This document shows, piece by piece, positions 1 to 9,590 of a stretch of 64,000 nt of DNA. The stretch's first letter is position 1. Each line of letters opens with the position of its first letter. The notes under the pieces are model-generated. The model was not told the DNA's origin, did not search any database, and saw nothing but the letters and a program-made list of their open reading frames with translations. The DNA comes from Blasia pusilla (lineage: Eukaryota; Marchantiophyta; Marchantiopsida; Blasiales), in contig CM114273.1 of the NCBI GenBank assembly GCA_050084515.1, positions 27,032,001-27,096,000 on the forward strand. Reading direction: 5' to 3'. A program made the position numbers and the translations under genes.

Positions 1-540
1 TCAGCATGGAGGAGGAGATGGTGCTGCACCAAGAGGTTATCAGTGGGACTATTATGAGAGGTATGGTCATACACGCGCCAGGTGTCTCAATTTACATCCA
101 GAGTTACGTTCGGACCAAGGGCCAGAGAGGGCACCAGAGCGAGTAGCTGGTCCAGGTGGGCCTAGAGATCGTGCACCAGGATGGTGTGGTTGGGGGACAA
201 GGAGCTGGAGTTGCCCAACAAGGTGGTGGAGATTCCCGTGGAGGAGGTAGAGTACCACCACCTAGACGCACCGAGGGAGAGGCCGAACGTGAGGCTGGGA
301 TGGTCATTTGCTCGAGATCTGGGACTCTGGGAGCGATTGCCGCTATGGCATTGAGGTTACCTGATGCCGGATCCGTGGCATCGACAACATATGGAGCAGC
401 CAGAGATCTGGAGGATCCTGGTTGGATATGCAAGGTTGCCCAGATGGAGGCCGCCGCAGTTGTGACGCGTGGAGCAGCCGCAAAGTTGGATCCATAGCGA
501 GGGGAAGCCAGAAAATAGACTAGGATTCCTCAGTCTTTCG
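1..540 (+). pseudogene. Gag C-terminal region with decayed zinc knuckle
   Basis: In frame 2, bases 41-97 read as a CCHC knuckle remnant: WDYYERYGHTRARC. The last H and C are kept, while the first two cysteines appear as W and Y (TGG and TAT codons, one base from TGT). Downstream to about 540 the reading frame is uncertain, but proline- and arginine-rich peptide in frame 1 from 181 looks like a gag-protease linker. This is the nucleic-acid-binding end of Gag; the capsid part is outside the window. The call rests on the knuckle and its position ahead of the protease. Confidence 0.6.
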
Positions 541-586
541 CGTTGTCCGAAGCGATGAGGACCCCATCGATCCTCATCAAAGTTCC

Positions 587-1609
587 TTGAGAGTTGGTGA
601 TGTTGTTGGTGTGCAGGCACGAAGGGCGATGGGAGAAGCGAGTGCGACGACCCCTATTGTTGATGCTCAGAAGGGGCATGTGTCGAGCACGTTATTGGGG
701 GCGGCCACCGTTGTGTACCGCACTCCTTTATTTTCTGCTTCTGATGTTATGACGTTGGGGGATACGCCCGCCGAGGCTTTTTGGCTGGCTGCTTCGCTAT
801 GTGAGTGCGGAGTTGGAGTTCCTGCATCACGTTTAGAGGTGGTTGCAGAGGAGGTGATGGACCTGCCCTTGGAGCAGATGCTCAGACCGTCCACGTCAGA
901 TTCATGGCAGGCTGCGGCTGCTAGGATGGCGGAGATGCCCGCTAGACCCGCAATAGAGCGTGCCATCGCTTCTCCTGGTGTTGTGTTGCTGGATAACCAA
1001 GGAGAGGTCTTCCAGTTGGTGAGTCCTGGAAGTAGAGCTTTTTGTCCGCAGTGCATCTTGTTGGATTCAGGAGCGCAACCCCTGATGTTGGGGAAAGCAT
1101 CATTCAGAGGATTGGGCTTGACGAGAGTCGATGTGGAGCGTTGTCCATTCCGGATACAGACATCCTTGGGTAGAGGGAGTACCACACAATATATCACCCA
1201 ACATGAGGTCATGGTGAGGATTCGCCTGGGACATCCTACAGATGAGTCCGTGGTGCGCGCCGAGGCGATAGTGACTGATGCAGAGTCCTATGACGTCTTG
1301 GTTGGTGGAGCAGTGTTATACCCGATGGGGTTTTCCCTGGATTACTGGGAGGAGTCAGCGTCCTACAGACGAGGATGGCAGTCAAGTGATGGGCGCCTTA
1401 GCTCATTACCCGTTCGATTCACATGTGCAGTGATCGAGCAACGGCCAGGAGAGATGGCGACCTTAGCAGCATTTAGCAGTGCCATCACTTGGCCTAGTGA
1501 TTTGATTGAGGGACATGTCCATGCAGAGGATATTCCCATTCCTGACATTTCTATGGAGAGGAGTGTTATGGTACCTGCATCATTCCGTGGAGGAGAGGTG
1601 CCGTTGTGA
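587..1609 (+). pseudogene. Retropepsin (aspartic protease) region of the gypsy polyprotein
   Basis: An open stretch of 340 codons. The retropepsin active site is seen as ILLDSGAQPLMLGK (about residues 164-177; D-S-G triad), followed by a flap-like region and the conserved DVLVGGAVLYPMG segment near residue 229. The enzyme would cleave the polyprotein during particle maturation. The frame ends at a TGA (1607-1609), but the same frame continues directly into the methyltransferase, so this stop is a break within the polyprotein and not its real end. Substituting a sense codon there would make protease and methyltransferase continuous. Confidence 0.85.
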
Positions 1610-1633
1610 GGCTCGATTGAGGAGCTTCGACGA

Positions 1634-3025
1634 TTGGCAGATGAGCACGTGCAGAGCGCGTGGAGCGAGCCGTTTGCACCGGAGCGTGATGGGTCTGAGG
1701 AACCCGAGGTAGCAAGGAGTGATACGATGACATCCTTGGATACCACACCCATTGTGTGGTGTACCCCGGAGGAGGGTATTCAAGTGTTAGATCTCTTTGG
1801 AGGGATTAGCACCGGGTTAGCTGGTGTTTTGCAGGCAAGAAAGCGAGTACAACAGTACCTGTATGTGCAGAGTGATGATGTTGCGAGGCGCGTCTCACTA
1901 CAACATGTGGCGCAATTACGCCTACGTTTTCCTGACTTATTGTCTGCATCCGCAGTATAGGAGTACCAGAGTTCCCTACCGAGGGATATTTCGTTGTTGG
2001 GGGCGCAGGACTTAGAGCGGGTAGGGACCATTGATTTGGTCATTTCCGGTTGGCCATGTCAAGGCCAATCGAGTGATGGACAAGGCAGCGGGTTGGCCGA
2101 CACTCGGTCCATGTTGTTTTGGGAGATGTTGAGGGTCTTATGGCACTTGCAGGAGCACCAGTCTCGTTCTCCAGCCTACATTCTAGAGAATGTGCCGATC
2201 TTAGTAGACTCCACGTCACGGGTGGTGACGAGTGCTCATCAGGTACGTGCCTGGATTGGCCCAACAGTGTTCTTGGATGCGGCGAGTGTAGGTTCTAGAG
2301 CCCATCGCCCGCGACTATGGTGGACCAACTTGGTGCCCCATGCGGTGTTATGAAGGGCGTATGCGAGAGTGGAGCGCCCCTCCCATTTGTTAGTGGATTC
2401 CACTCTGGATCCAAGTCGTCGATCACAGGCAGTGAGGCACAATGATCGACCACCATTGACTATGGTCAACAGAGTAGGCAGGCCACGCGCAGCCTTGCCC
2501 ATGTTTGTGAGTTTTCCTGCCTCCTATGCATACAAGGAGGCCGGTCCTGGCTTGGTTTGGGATGATCAGGTTCAGCGGTTGGTGGAGCCCAAGGCCGACG
2601 AGAGAGAGCGAGTGATGGGATTTCCCACAGGAGTGACGGAAGTACCATCAGTGTCAGACGCATCACGACGCCATGTCTTGGGTCAGGCAATGGACCTTAA
2701 CTGCTTGTCATGGATCCTTAGCTTGGGAGTGGCTGAACAGCGTCGTATGAGTTTACGACAGATCACAGTGGTTGCGTTGGTGAGCCCCATGCCTATCGAG
2801 ACGGTGGAGGCAGTGGCTGAGGGCGAGACCCGAGGCGATCTACGCACCATGGGAGATCGTGAGAGACACCCTTGGACTTCTTGGGATGTTTTGCAGGTAC
2901 GCAAGGAGATGATAGCCAAAGCATCGAGCGTGGTTTCGGGCACTGCACGTGGAGGAGATCATAGTTTGCAGTTGGCTGCAGGAGAGCGGCCAAGTGTTGT
3001 TGTTCGAGACGGGGTTGCACCATAA
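1634..3025 (+). pseudogene. DNMT3-like cytosine-5 DNA methyltransferase domain inside the retrotransposon polyprotein
   Basis: Same frame as protease and RT, with internal stops at 1958 (TAG) and 2351 (TGA). C5-methyltransferase motifs occur in canonical order. Motif I is VLDLFGGISTGLAG (from 1784; SAM binding). Motif IV is SGWPCQGQS with catalytic Cys at 2057-2059. Motif VI is ILENVP (Glu at 2186). Motif VIII is SRAHRPRLWW. A target-recognition region follows, then a motif IX/X block with RVMGFPTGVTEV and RRHVLGQAMD (to about 2731). The SRAHRPRLWW and GFP-x-TEV blocks resemble DNMT3 (AHRARYFWGNL; GFPVHYTDV) more than DNMT1/CMT. The catalytic core is about 320 residues, the usual length. Residues 2732-3025 form a linker ending in TAA. 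Known members methylate DNA de novo at C5; that this one did so on element DNA is inference. All catalytic residues are intact between the stops. Confidence 0.9.
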
Positions 3026-3067
3026 CAACCACCGATACCCGCGCCGGAGAGTCCTACCGTAGTCACG

Positions 3068-4522
3068 ATGGAGACTTGGGAGCCAGATATGGGCCCTAAG
3101 TTGACAGGAGGAGAGCGGCGCCGAATACATCAGTTCCGCAGGAGTTATAGGAGCTGCTTTGCATTTAGCATGGAGGATTTTGGTACGCTGAAGGGACCGG
3201 GGATCCGTATTGAGTTGTCAAGTGATACGTCGATCTTCCGACGACCCTACAGGTACAGTGATATGGAGAGGGATCTGATTTAGAGTAGGAGCCAAGACTT
3301 GGTTGGAGCAGGACTAGTGGAGATGTCGCATGGGGAGTATGCATCTGCCACTATCATGCCCGCCAAGAAGGATGTGCATGGCAACTAGACGGATAGGCGG
3401 ATGTGTGGGGATTACCGACCTATCAATCGGAAGACGAAGTCTGATAGGTATGCCATGCCCACCCCTGAGGAGATCTTTGATGCGATTGGTCACGCAAAGG
3501 TCTTCACTTCATTGGATTTGCAAGCCAGATACCATCAGTTGTCTATCAGATTGGAGGACAGGCAGAAGACGGCATTTTGGGGCATGGATCCTGACGGGAA
3601 GGATTGTTTGTACCAGTGGCGGTTCTTACCATTTGGGTTAAAGAACGCCCCGGCTGAGTTTCAGAGGGTCATGGATAGGATCTTGGCTGGTCTAGATTTT
3701 GCTAGGTGTTATATTGATGACATCGTAGTCTTAAGCGCCACGGTTGAGGAGCATGAGCGACATCTAGAGGAGGTGTTTCGACGATTGTAATTACATGGGC
3801 TGAAGCTACATCCAGGCAAGTGCAAGTTCTTCTACGACCAGATTGAGTACTTTGGTCATACGATATACCTAAGGGGCCTTGGTGTTTAGCAAACGAAGGT
3901 AGAGGCTATTTCACGCATTCCACGCCCTACAGATGTGAGCCGTGTTCGCGCATTCATGGGATTGGCGAACTTCTATCGGCAATACATCAAGGGATTCAGT
4001 TCGATTGCGAAGCCGCTGACCTTGTTGACCAAGGTGGATCACGAGTGGCACCGGGGGGATGAGCAGGAGCGAGCATTTCCCTTGCTCAAGGATAGGTTGA
4101 CGTCTCCGCCCATCTTGAGGAGACCGATCAGGGGCCGTCCTTTCCAATTGCACATAGATAAGAGCATGTTGGGGCTTGGAGCGGTGCTCACCGAGCATGA
4201 TGATGAGGGTAGAGAGTTGGTGGTGGCTTACGCTAGCCGCTCGAACAACGCTGCAGAGGCAAAGTACAGCTCGTATGAGGGTGAGTCCTTGGCTACGGTG
4301 TGGGCTGTCGCGCATTTCAGGTGTTACTTATTCGGAAACCCCTTTACCATCATCACTGATCATCAACCACTGAAGTGGTTGATGGAGTCCGACAAGCTTA
4401 CAATGAAGCTTGCGAGATGGGCTCTGTTGTTGCAGGAGTATGATTTTCAGGTGGTACATAGACCTGGGACGCTCAACCAGGATGCAGATGGGTTGAGTTG
4501 TAACCCATGCCCGAGTCAGTGA
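3068..4522 (+). pseudogene. Reverse transcriptase and RNase H of the DNMT-gypsy element
   Basis: One frame with stops at 3281, 3386, 3788 and 3887. RT motifs are RMCGDYRPIN, SLDLQARYHQ, WRFLPFGLKNAPAEFQ and the catalytic YIDD box (3710-3721). Connection and RNase H follow: ANFYRQYIKGFS, HIDKSMLGLGAVL, YASRSNNAAEAKYSSYEGE, ITDHQPLKWL, and VHRPGTLNQDADGLS at the end. The 3386 stop sits where Ty3/gypsy RTs have Trp (N-W-T-D-R-R), so it is a TGG to TAG change. The final TGA (4520-4522) precedes the RH-INT linker, which continues in the same frame to 4894. Close sequence similarity to the family consensus makes the domain assignment secure. Confidence 0.95.
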
Positions 4523-4567
4523 GATGCAACTAGAGCTCGATGGCATGGAGAGAGTGATGAGGAGTCC

Positions 4568-5587
4568 GTGCCAGGATGGCACGCGTCAGCCTATTTAGGC
4601 ATGTTGGCTATGGAGAGCCAGAGTGTGGAGACTTTGATGGCGAGGTCTAGTGGAGAGTCCTTGGATCCCGAGGCCAGTGAGGACATGACAAGTGGCCGAG
4701 ATATTCATGATGATGGAGTAGTCTTGGAGTACCTTCGTACTGGCAGCGTTGCAAGCACCGTGGATGCTAGAGAGCGGGATCGTATCCTACAGCGGGCCAG
4801 ACGGTTCCGTTGGGAGGGGACACGTGTTTTCAGGGTTTGGGAGGATGGCAGAGTACGCAGCGTGTCTTGCATCCTTTCGAGAGAGCATGACTAGTGCAAA
4901 GCATGCCCACGAGGAGTTGGGTCACTTTGGGGTGAAGCGGACGATGACTTGCTCCAAATTCAGTATTGGTGGCGAGGCATGCAACCGGCGTTCACAGCTT
5001 TGTTGCCATGTGCATGGTGTGTGATCGGGTCCGAGCATCGTTCAATGCTCCGACTCCACAGTTGCATCCATTACTGATCATGGGCTTAGGATATAGATGG
5101 AGTTTGGATTTTGCAGGACATTTTCCTTTGACGGAGCGTCACAGTCGTTATGTGTTGGTGAATGATCGAGCACTTCTCGAAGTGGATCGAGTTGGTTGCA
5201 TTTCCTGACAAAGCGAGTGAGGGAGTAGCTTATGCCTTCCTTGACAGAGTGTTGAGTCATTATGGCACACCGGCTGAGGTGTTGATAGACCAGGGTATCG
5301 AGTTTCGCAGCGAGTTCCAAGCCTTGTGTGATCAGGCGTTGATCGACCACCGCACGACTTCGCGAGATCATCTCGAGGCGGATGGATTAGCGGAGAGAGT
5401 TGTGTTGACGGTGAAGAGGGGTTTGGGCAAGTATGGCTTGCAGAGAGGTCACCTAGGAGATTGGGACCTCCAGTTGCCATGGTTGGCGATGGGATACAGA
5501 TTCAGAAGGCATGCATCCTTAGCGTCTTTTTCACCGTACTTGCTACTTTATGGCCAAGAGCCAGATTTACCTGCGGCCATTCATTGA
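4568..5587 (+). pseudogene. Integrase of the DNMT-gypsy element, frameshifted
   Basis: The linker (4568-4894) is followed by a zinc-binding HHCC module (HAHEELGHFGVKRT at about 4903, then a C-x-V-C-D-R context after 5000) in shifted frames. The DDE core has WSLDFAGHF, then FSKWIELVAFPDK, LIDQGIEFRSEF and DGLAERVVLTVKR, the last carrying the catalytic Glu. At least two indels lie between 4890 and 5162, after which the original frame 2 resumes to 5587. The protein would insert element cDNA into chromosomes. The core is full length for the family. Confidence 0.88.
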
Positions 5588-5599
5588 GATGCTGGTGAG

Positions 5600-6144
5600 A
5601 TGCTGGACCTTGATGACCCAGATGTATGGGTGCGAGCATGTTCTCAGAGGGCTGAGTTGTTTCGGAGAGTGATGCCCATGGCGTTCGAGAACTTGACGAT
5701 TGCGCAGCATCGAGATACGTTGAGGTATGCGGGGTTCGGGGTGGTGGTTATCGACCAACTATCTGGAGGTTTCATCAAGGAGATTATGTCTACTTGCAGC
5801 AGATGGCACCGAAGATGTTGGATGTGATTGCAAGGCGCACTATCCTGAGAGTGCGTGACATTTTTCCATCCGGTGTTCTCCTGCTGGAGGGACCCGATGA
5901 TATGGTATGGAAGGACCATGTGCGTAATTGTGCGCCATGTCACCTTCCTAACATTGATGGTACAGTAGATCCGAGCTTAGCAGTAGTTCCTACAGGCTTG
6001 CATTGTATGTTGTGTGGTTCTACCCGTGGTGCGGCCACAATGCTAGTCTATGATGGATGTTCGAGAGGTTGGCATATGGCATGTCTGACACTACCTCTCA
6101 CTAGGGTTCCTCGGGGACGATGGATGTGTCCCAGATGTACATAG
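5600..6144 (+). pseudogene. Integrase tail with PHD finger
   Basis: After a frameshift near 5760, a segment GDYVYLQQMAPKML resembles the barrel that follows gypsy integrase cores and fits an SH3-like role. It continues to LHCMLCGSTR and then a PHD signature: C-x2-C, ..DGCSRGWHMACL.., ..VPRGRWMCPRC, ending at TAG (6142-6144). The Cys4-His-Cys3 spacing matches PHD fingers; one metal ligand (normally LCDGC) is Tyr here (VYDGC), a TGT-to-TAT change. PHD fingers read histone H3 tails, so in this position it could steer integration. Chromoviruses carry a chromodomain in this place; none is seen here. The same finger is recognisable in the decayed copy at 8.4-8.6 kb, so it belongs to the family. Confidence 0.85.
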
Positions 6145-6332
6145 AGGAGATACTAGGTAGGTTTCGATTCCAAAAATTTTTGTGACATGGATGACAGGAA
6201 GGCGACTAACGATAGGGCCACATGAGCACCCGACCTTTATGCTCTTAGCATCCTAGAGATGTATGTCGTGGTAGGTAGGGATAGATGGCTATCTGGAGTT
6301 AGAGGGACCTAACCACCAGCTAGGGGGGCGAT

Positions 6333-6458
6333 TGGAGATATTTTGGTACTTCTTGCCTCTGTGTATGGATGCCATGAGCTAGCATGGGATCGTGTGTGTT
6401 TGTGTGTGTGTTCGATGACAGCGATGTATGTTGTGTAGCGATGTGTATGCGCACGACA
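6333..6458 (+). repeat. Segment A: extra copy of the LTR 3' end, directly after the polypurine tract
   Basis: It begins TGGAGATATTTTGG immediately after the purine tract and ends GCGCACGACA. It matches 6958-7085 over its whole length with few changes, and also 8779-8902 (degenerate) and the end of the inverted solo LTR at 61175. It begins with TG and ends with CA, so it could itself be read as a very short LTR. Confidence 0.7.
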
Positions 6459-6460
6459 GC

Positions 6461-7085
6461 TGTCACAACTGTTAGGATAGATCGGTGGGATCTAGCAAAG
6501 CGTCTTCACAAGTAGTGGAGGATATGCCTAGGAGGTGGAGAATGACCTATTGAGAGAGCAGTTTTCCCCTTCGTTTCGGCTCATTTGGAGCCATATAGAG
6601 AAACTTACTCTTTCCGGTAAGTTTCCATGTTGGGGATAGTTGACTTTCTATTTTTGGTAAGTGACCCTTGACCTCCTATATCAGGTCAAGAGCGAAGGAG
6701 GTGACTTGGGAGCATAGGTTACCATGGAGAGAGTTTGGGAGAGGGGAGGGATATACCTCAAGGAGAGAGAGCTTGAGAACTCATTCTCTCTTTGTTGAAC
6801 CTCTTGGCATGAGAAGGCGGAGCTATGGTCCCTTGCCTTGTGAGTGTAACCCAAGCCTTTCATTAGGAGATTGGGTTTGGTTTGACATGAGAGAGAGTGC
6901 ACACCTTTGAGAGCTATGGTGTGAGATGGTGTAGAGAGAGATTGGATCTTACTTTATTGGAGATATTTTGGTACTTCTTGCCTCTACGTATGGATGCCAT
7001 GAGTTAGCATGGGATCGTATGTGTTTGTGTGTGTGTTCGATGAAAGCGATGTATGTTGTGTAGCGATGTGTATGCGCACGATACA
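6461..7085 (+). repeat. LTR of the DNMT-gypsy family (about 625 bp)
   Basis: It starts TGTCACAACTG and ends near GCACGATACA (TGT...ACA). The assignment as LTR comes from the inverted copy at 61175-61817, which stands alone, spans the same start and end, and is flanked by TTGG(T) on both sides as expected for a solo LTR. The body contains GA-rich runs and an open frame that is non-coding by context. The last 128 bp (6958-7085) repeat segment A upstream, giving an A-B-A layout. No second gag follows, so this is a 3' LTR. Confidence 0.65.
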
Positions 7086-7199
7086 TTGAACACAGTTCAA
7101 TTCTTCTAATTTCTCTTTTCCTATTTCATTCAATGAGAATTTAAGAGTAGAATCTAGATCTCCCCACTCATCACATGATCACTCCAATCTCAATAAAAT

Positions 7200-8050
7200 G
7201 AGCCATATTATTGATTCTCAATCATAAATGATAAAAGCCTAAGTCACTCTGTGACGGAACTTAATATTGTCAAAAGAGTCATGATCTGTCTTGATTAAGA
7301 GTCAAAAGTGTCAACAATGACTCACTAAGTCACAAATTAGTGACTGAATAAGTCATTATTAAAATTTGACTATAAAGTCAAGGAGTCATGTGACTACATG
7401 ATGAGTCATAACATTCAAGTGAAAAGGATCATTACATGTCTCGGTTATGAGTCAAACGATCACTAGTGACTCACTCAATCACAATGCTAAAATTCTAATC
7501 ATAGCTTGACTCAACGAGTCATCCAAATTTGAAGTCGCACTCAATACATGACTCTACAGAACACAAAATATCTTCATGAGTCCTACATATTGATCTTTTT
7601 TAATCATCCGATGAGTCAATGAGTCAAAGCATTGAACAATTTCTACGCATTCATGACTAAGTAAGTCATATGTTATGAAGATATGAGTCATAAGATTACT
7701 CAACTAGGCTTGACACACACAAAAGTTCAATTACATAATCACTCAATGAGTCATTTACTTTATACACTTTGAGTCATCTAGTGACTCGACAAAAGTGACA
7801 TGGCATTCCATGTCAACAATGACGTGTCGTATTTTCTCCACGTCACGTGTACGGTCCAAACCTGAGATTAGTCATTTATGGATGATTGAGAAAGAATAAA
7901 TGACTCAAGTCAGCTTAGTCATTGTAATATATGACTTGTCTTTTAAGACCGGTGGAGTCACTAGTCATTCTCAGTCATACTTTGCACAATATGACTCTAG
8001 CGAGTCATTCTTTTCAGTCATAAAAGTGATATTTTCTTCTAATGTTTGTC
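7200..8050. repeat. Island densely packed with AGTCA/TGACT motifs
   Basis: Counting by eye gives 36 occurrences of AGTCA or its complement TGACT between 7241 and 8030, most inside GAGTCAT or TGACTC contexts; chance would give about two. Spacing is irregular and both orientations occur, so this is not a simple tandem satellite. It contains no credible gene (the 64-codon frame at 7900 is a by-product). It lies between the LTR end at 7085 and the decayed second copy starting near 8140. TGACTCA is a GCN4/AP-1-type bZIP site and TTGAC is a WRKY core; any binding is inference. Confidence 0.75.
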
Positions 8051-8139
8051 ATAATGCCAATGAGCTGTTGAACTTTGATGACCATGATATGTGAATGTAA
8101 TCATGTTCCTAGAGGAAAAAGATATTTTTGAGATTTTTA

Positions 8140-8902
8140 TTCATGGCATTTAAGAACTTGGTAATTGCATAGCATTGAGACACGTTGAGGTAAACAACTT
8201 TATGAAGATGACGTTATTAACTCACAATCTAAAGGTTCCATCCATGGGGAAACAATATCTACACACATTGATAACCTTGGATGCTATATTAGGGCATATC
8301 ATTTCAAGGGTATGTGAGATCTAGCCATCAAACATTCTGCTATTAGAGGGATTTGATGGTATGTTTCGTATGGACCATGTAGGTAATTGTGCGTCATGTC
8401 ACCTTCCCAATATCGATGGTGCGATTGACCTAAGCTTGGAAGTGGTACCTATGTATTTGCAATGCATGTTGTGTGGACATATTATAGGCACAACCACACT
8501 GCTACATTCTGATGAGTGTTCAAGAGGGTGACACATGATATGTTTGATGGCATATCTCACTAGAGTTCCTTAGGAATAATGGATGTGCCTCAACTCTACT
8601 CATGATACCCAAAAACTTAGACTTGTGCAAGTGACATAGGTGATATGAAGGCGATTAACAAATAGATCACATGAGCATCCTTCCTTCTCGTCCTTCCTAG
8701 AGGTCCATATCAAAAGAAGGTAGAGATAGACGGTCTATCTAGAGTTACCCACCTAACTAAAAGTTAGGAGGGAAATTATAGATATTTTGGTAGCTACTCG
8801 TCTTCATATTTAGACTTCATGGTTGAATGTGATAATCTTATCTTTTGTGTGTTTGATTAATGATAACGATATATTTTTGTAGCAATATGTATGCACATAA
8901 CA
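8140..8902 (+). pseudogene. Decayed second 3' end of the DNMT-gypsy family (integrase tail, PHD, segment A)
   Basis: It aligns with 5690-6458: the segment after the integrase core, a short VWKDHVRN-like stretch, then LQCMLCG and CSRG..HM.CL of the PHD finger, then the purine tract (ggaggg, 8768-8773) and a degenerate segment A (8779-8902). Frames are destroyed by indels and stops. No segment B follows. It shows that the PHD finger belongs to the family and is not a one-off capture. Confidence 0.75.
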
Positions 8903-9590
8903 AATATTTTAGAAGGAGATAAGTTCAAAATTCTCAAATTCCGCTCAGTCAAAAATTCTAAAATTTTAATACCAATATGAAAGCTTGAGTGTCATGAAGA
9001 ATGTTCCAAGCCAACAAGAAGAAGAAAAAATATGTTACAATCCTTCATAGCATGAAAATAAGAGGAAAATAAACCCTTCCAATATGATGCAACTCAAAAC
9101 ATCACTATGGGTCCCAACATTTTAGTATTTATAGCAAAGGAATTATATACATCTCTTGAAGAAAGTGGGCAAATTTTTTCATCAAGGGAAATTTTCTCAT
9201 TAAAAAATAGTTGTCTATTTCCTCACACCATTCAAAAAACATCAATATTTGCAAAGCTTTCTAAGGATCATACTGGAAATTTTCCCTATATTAAAGAAAA
9301 ATTTCATAAGTGACATTGTATGAAATTATCTAGACTCCCTTCAAAAAAGTTAAACAATCAAGATTTTGTGTACCTTTGAATCCTTTCTCAATCTGAATTG
9401 GACCAACATGGAGGAATATATTTATTTCCGTTTAGAAATTGAGTTTAGGGTCACGAACAAGGAAAGATATGAAACAACAAGCTAACAATAATAATAGCGC
9501 TAATTCTTCAATTAGCGCTCGTTACTCGTCAATTTGAACTTCAACACTCAACGACGTGTGGAAACCCTACAGTCGCAGTGAATCGCACGA
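8903..9590. other. AT-rich stretch without assigned gene
   Basis: A 68-codon plus-strand frame (9107-9313) has no recognisable domain. I see no RNA gene or clear repeat here. Confidence 0.5.

Larger units (their letters stand above)
1..6332 (+). mobile_element. Ty3/gypsy retrotransposon with embedded DNA methyltransferase and PHD finger (5' part outside window)
   Basis: The order gag zinc knuckle, retropepsin, cytosine-C5 methyltransferase, reverse transcriptase, RNase H, integrase, PHD finger is read on the plus strand. Protease, methyltransferase, RT and RNase H (587-4522) share one reading frame, broken only by stops; frameshifts appear around the integrase and before the PHD. Pol order RT-RH-INT is diagnostic of Ty3/gypsy. 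A purine tract (agggggg, 6322-6328) just after the coding part looks like the polypurine tract, and LTR sequence follows. The 5' LTR and most of gag lie left of the window. The element is dead, with nine in-frame stops between 587 and 4522, but every domain is recognisable. The methyltransferase is in frame with its neighbours, so it was translated as part of the polyprotein rather than inserted later by chance. Confidence 0.93.

Noticed and set aside
6668-6910. 80-codon frame in the LTR, with a similar one in the solo LTR (61392-61592)
   Set aside because: Both lie inside the LTR and have no recognisable domain. Preservation between the two copies is expected from shared LTR sequence, not coding constraint.
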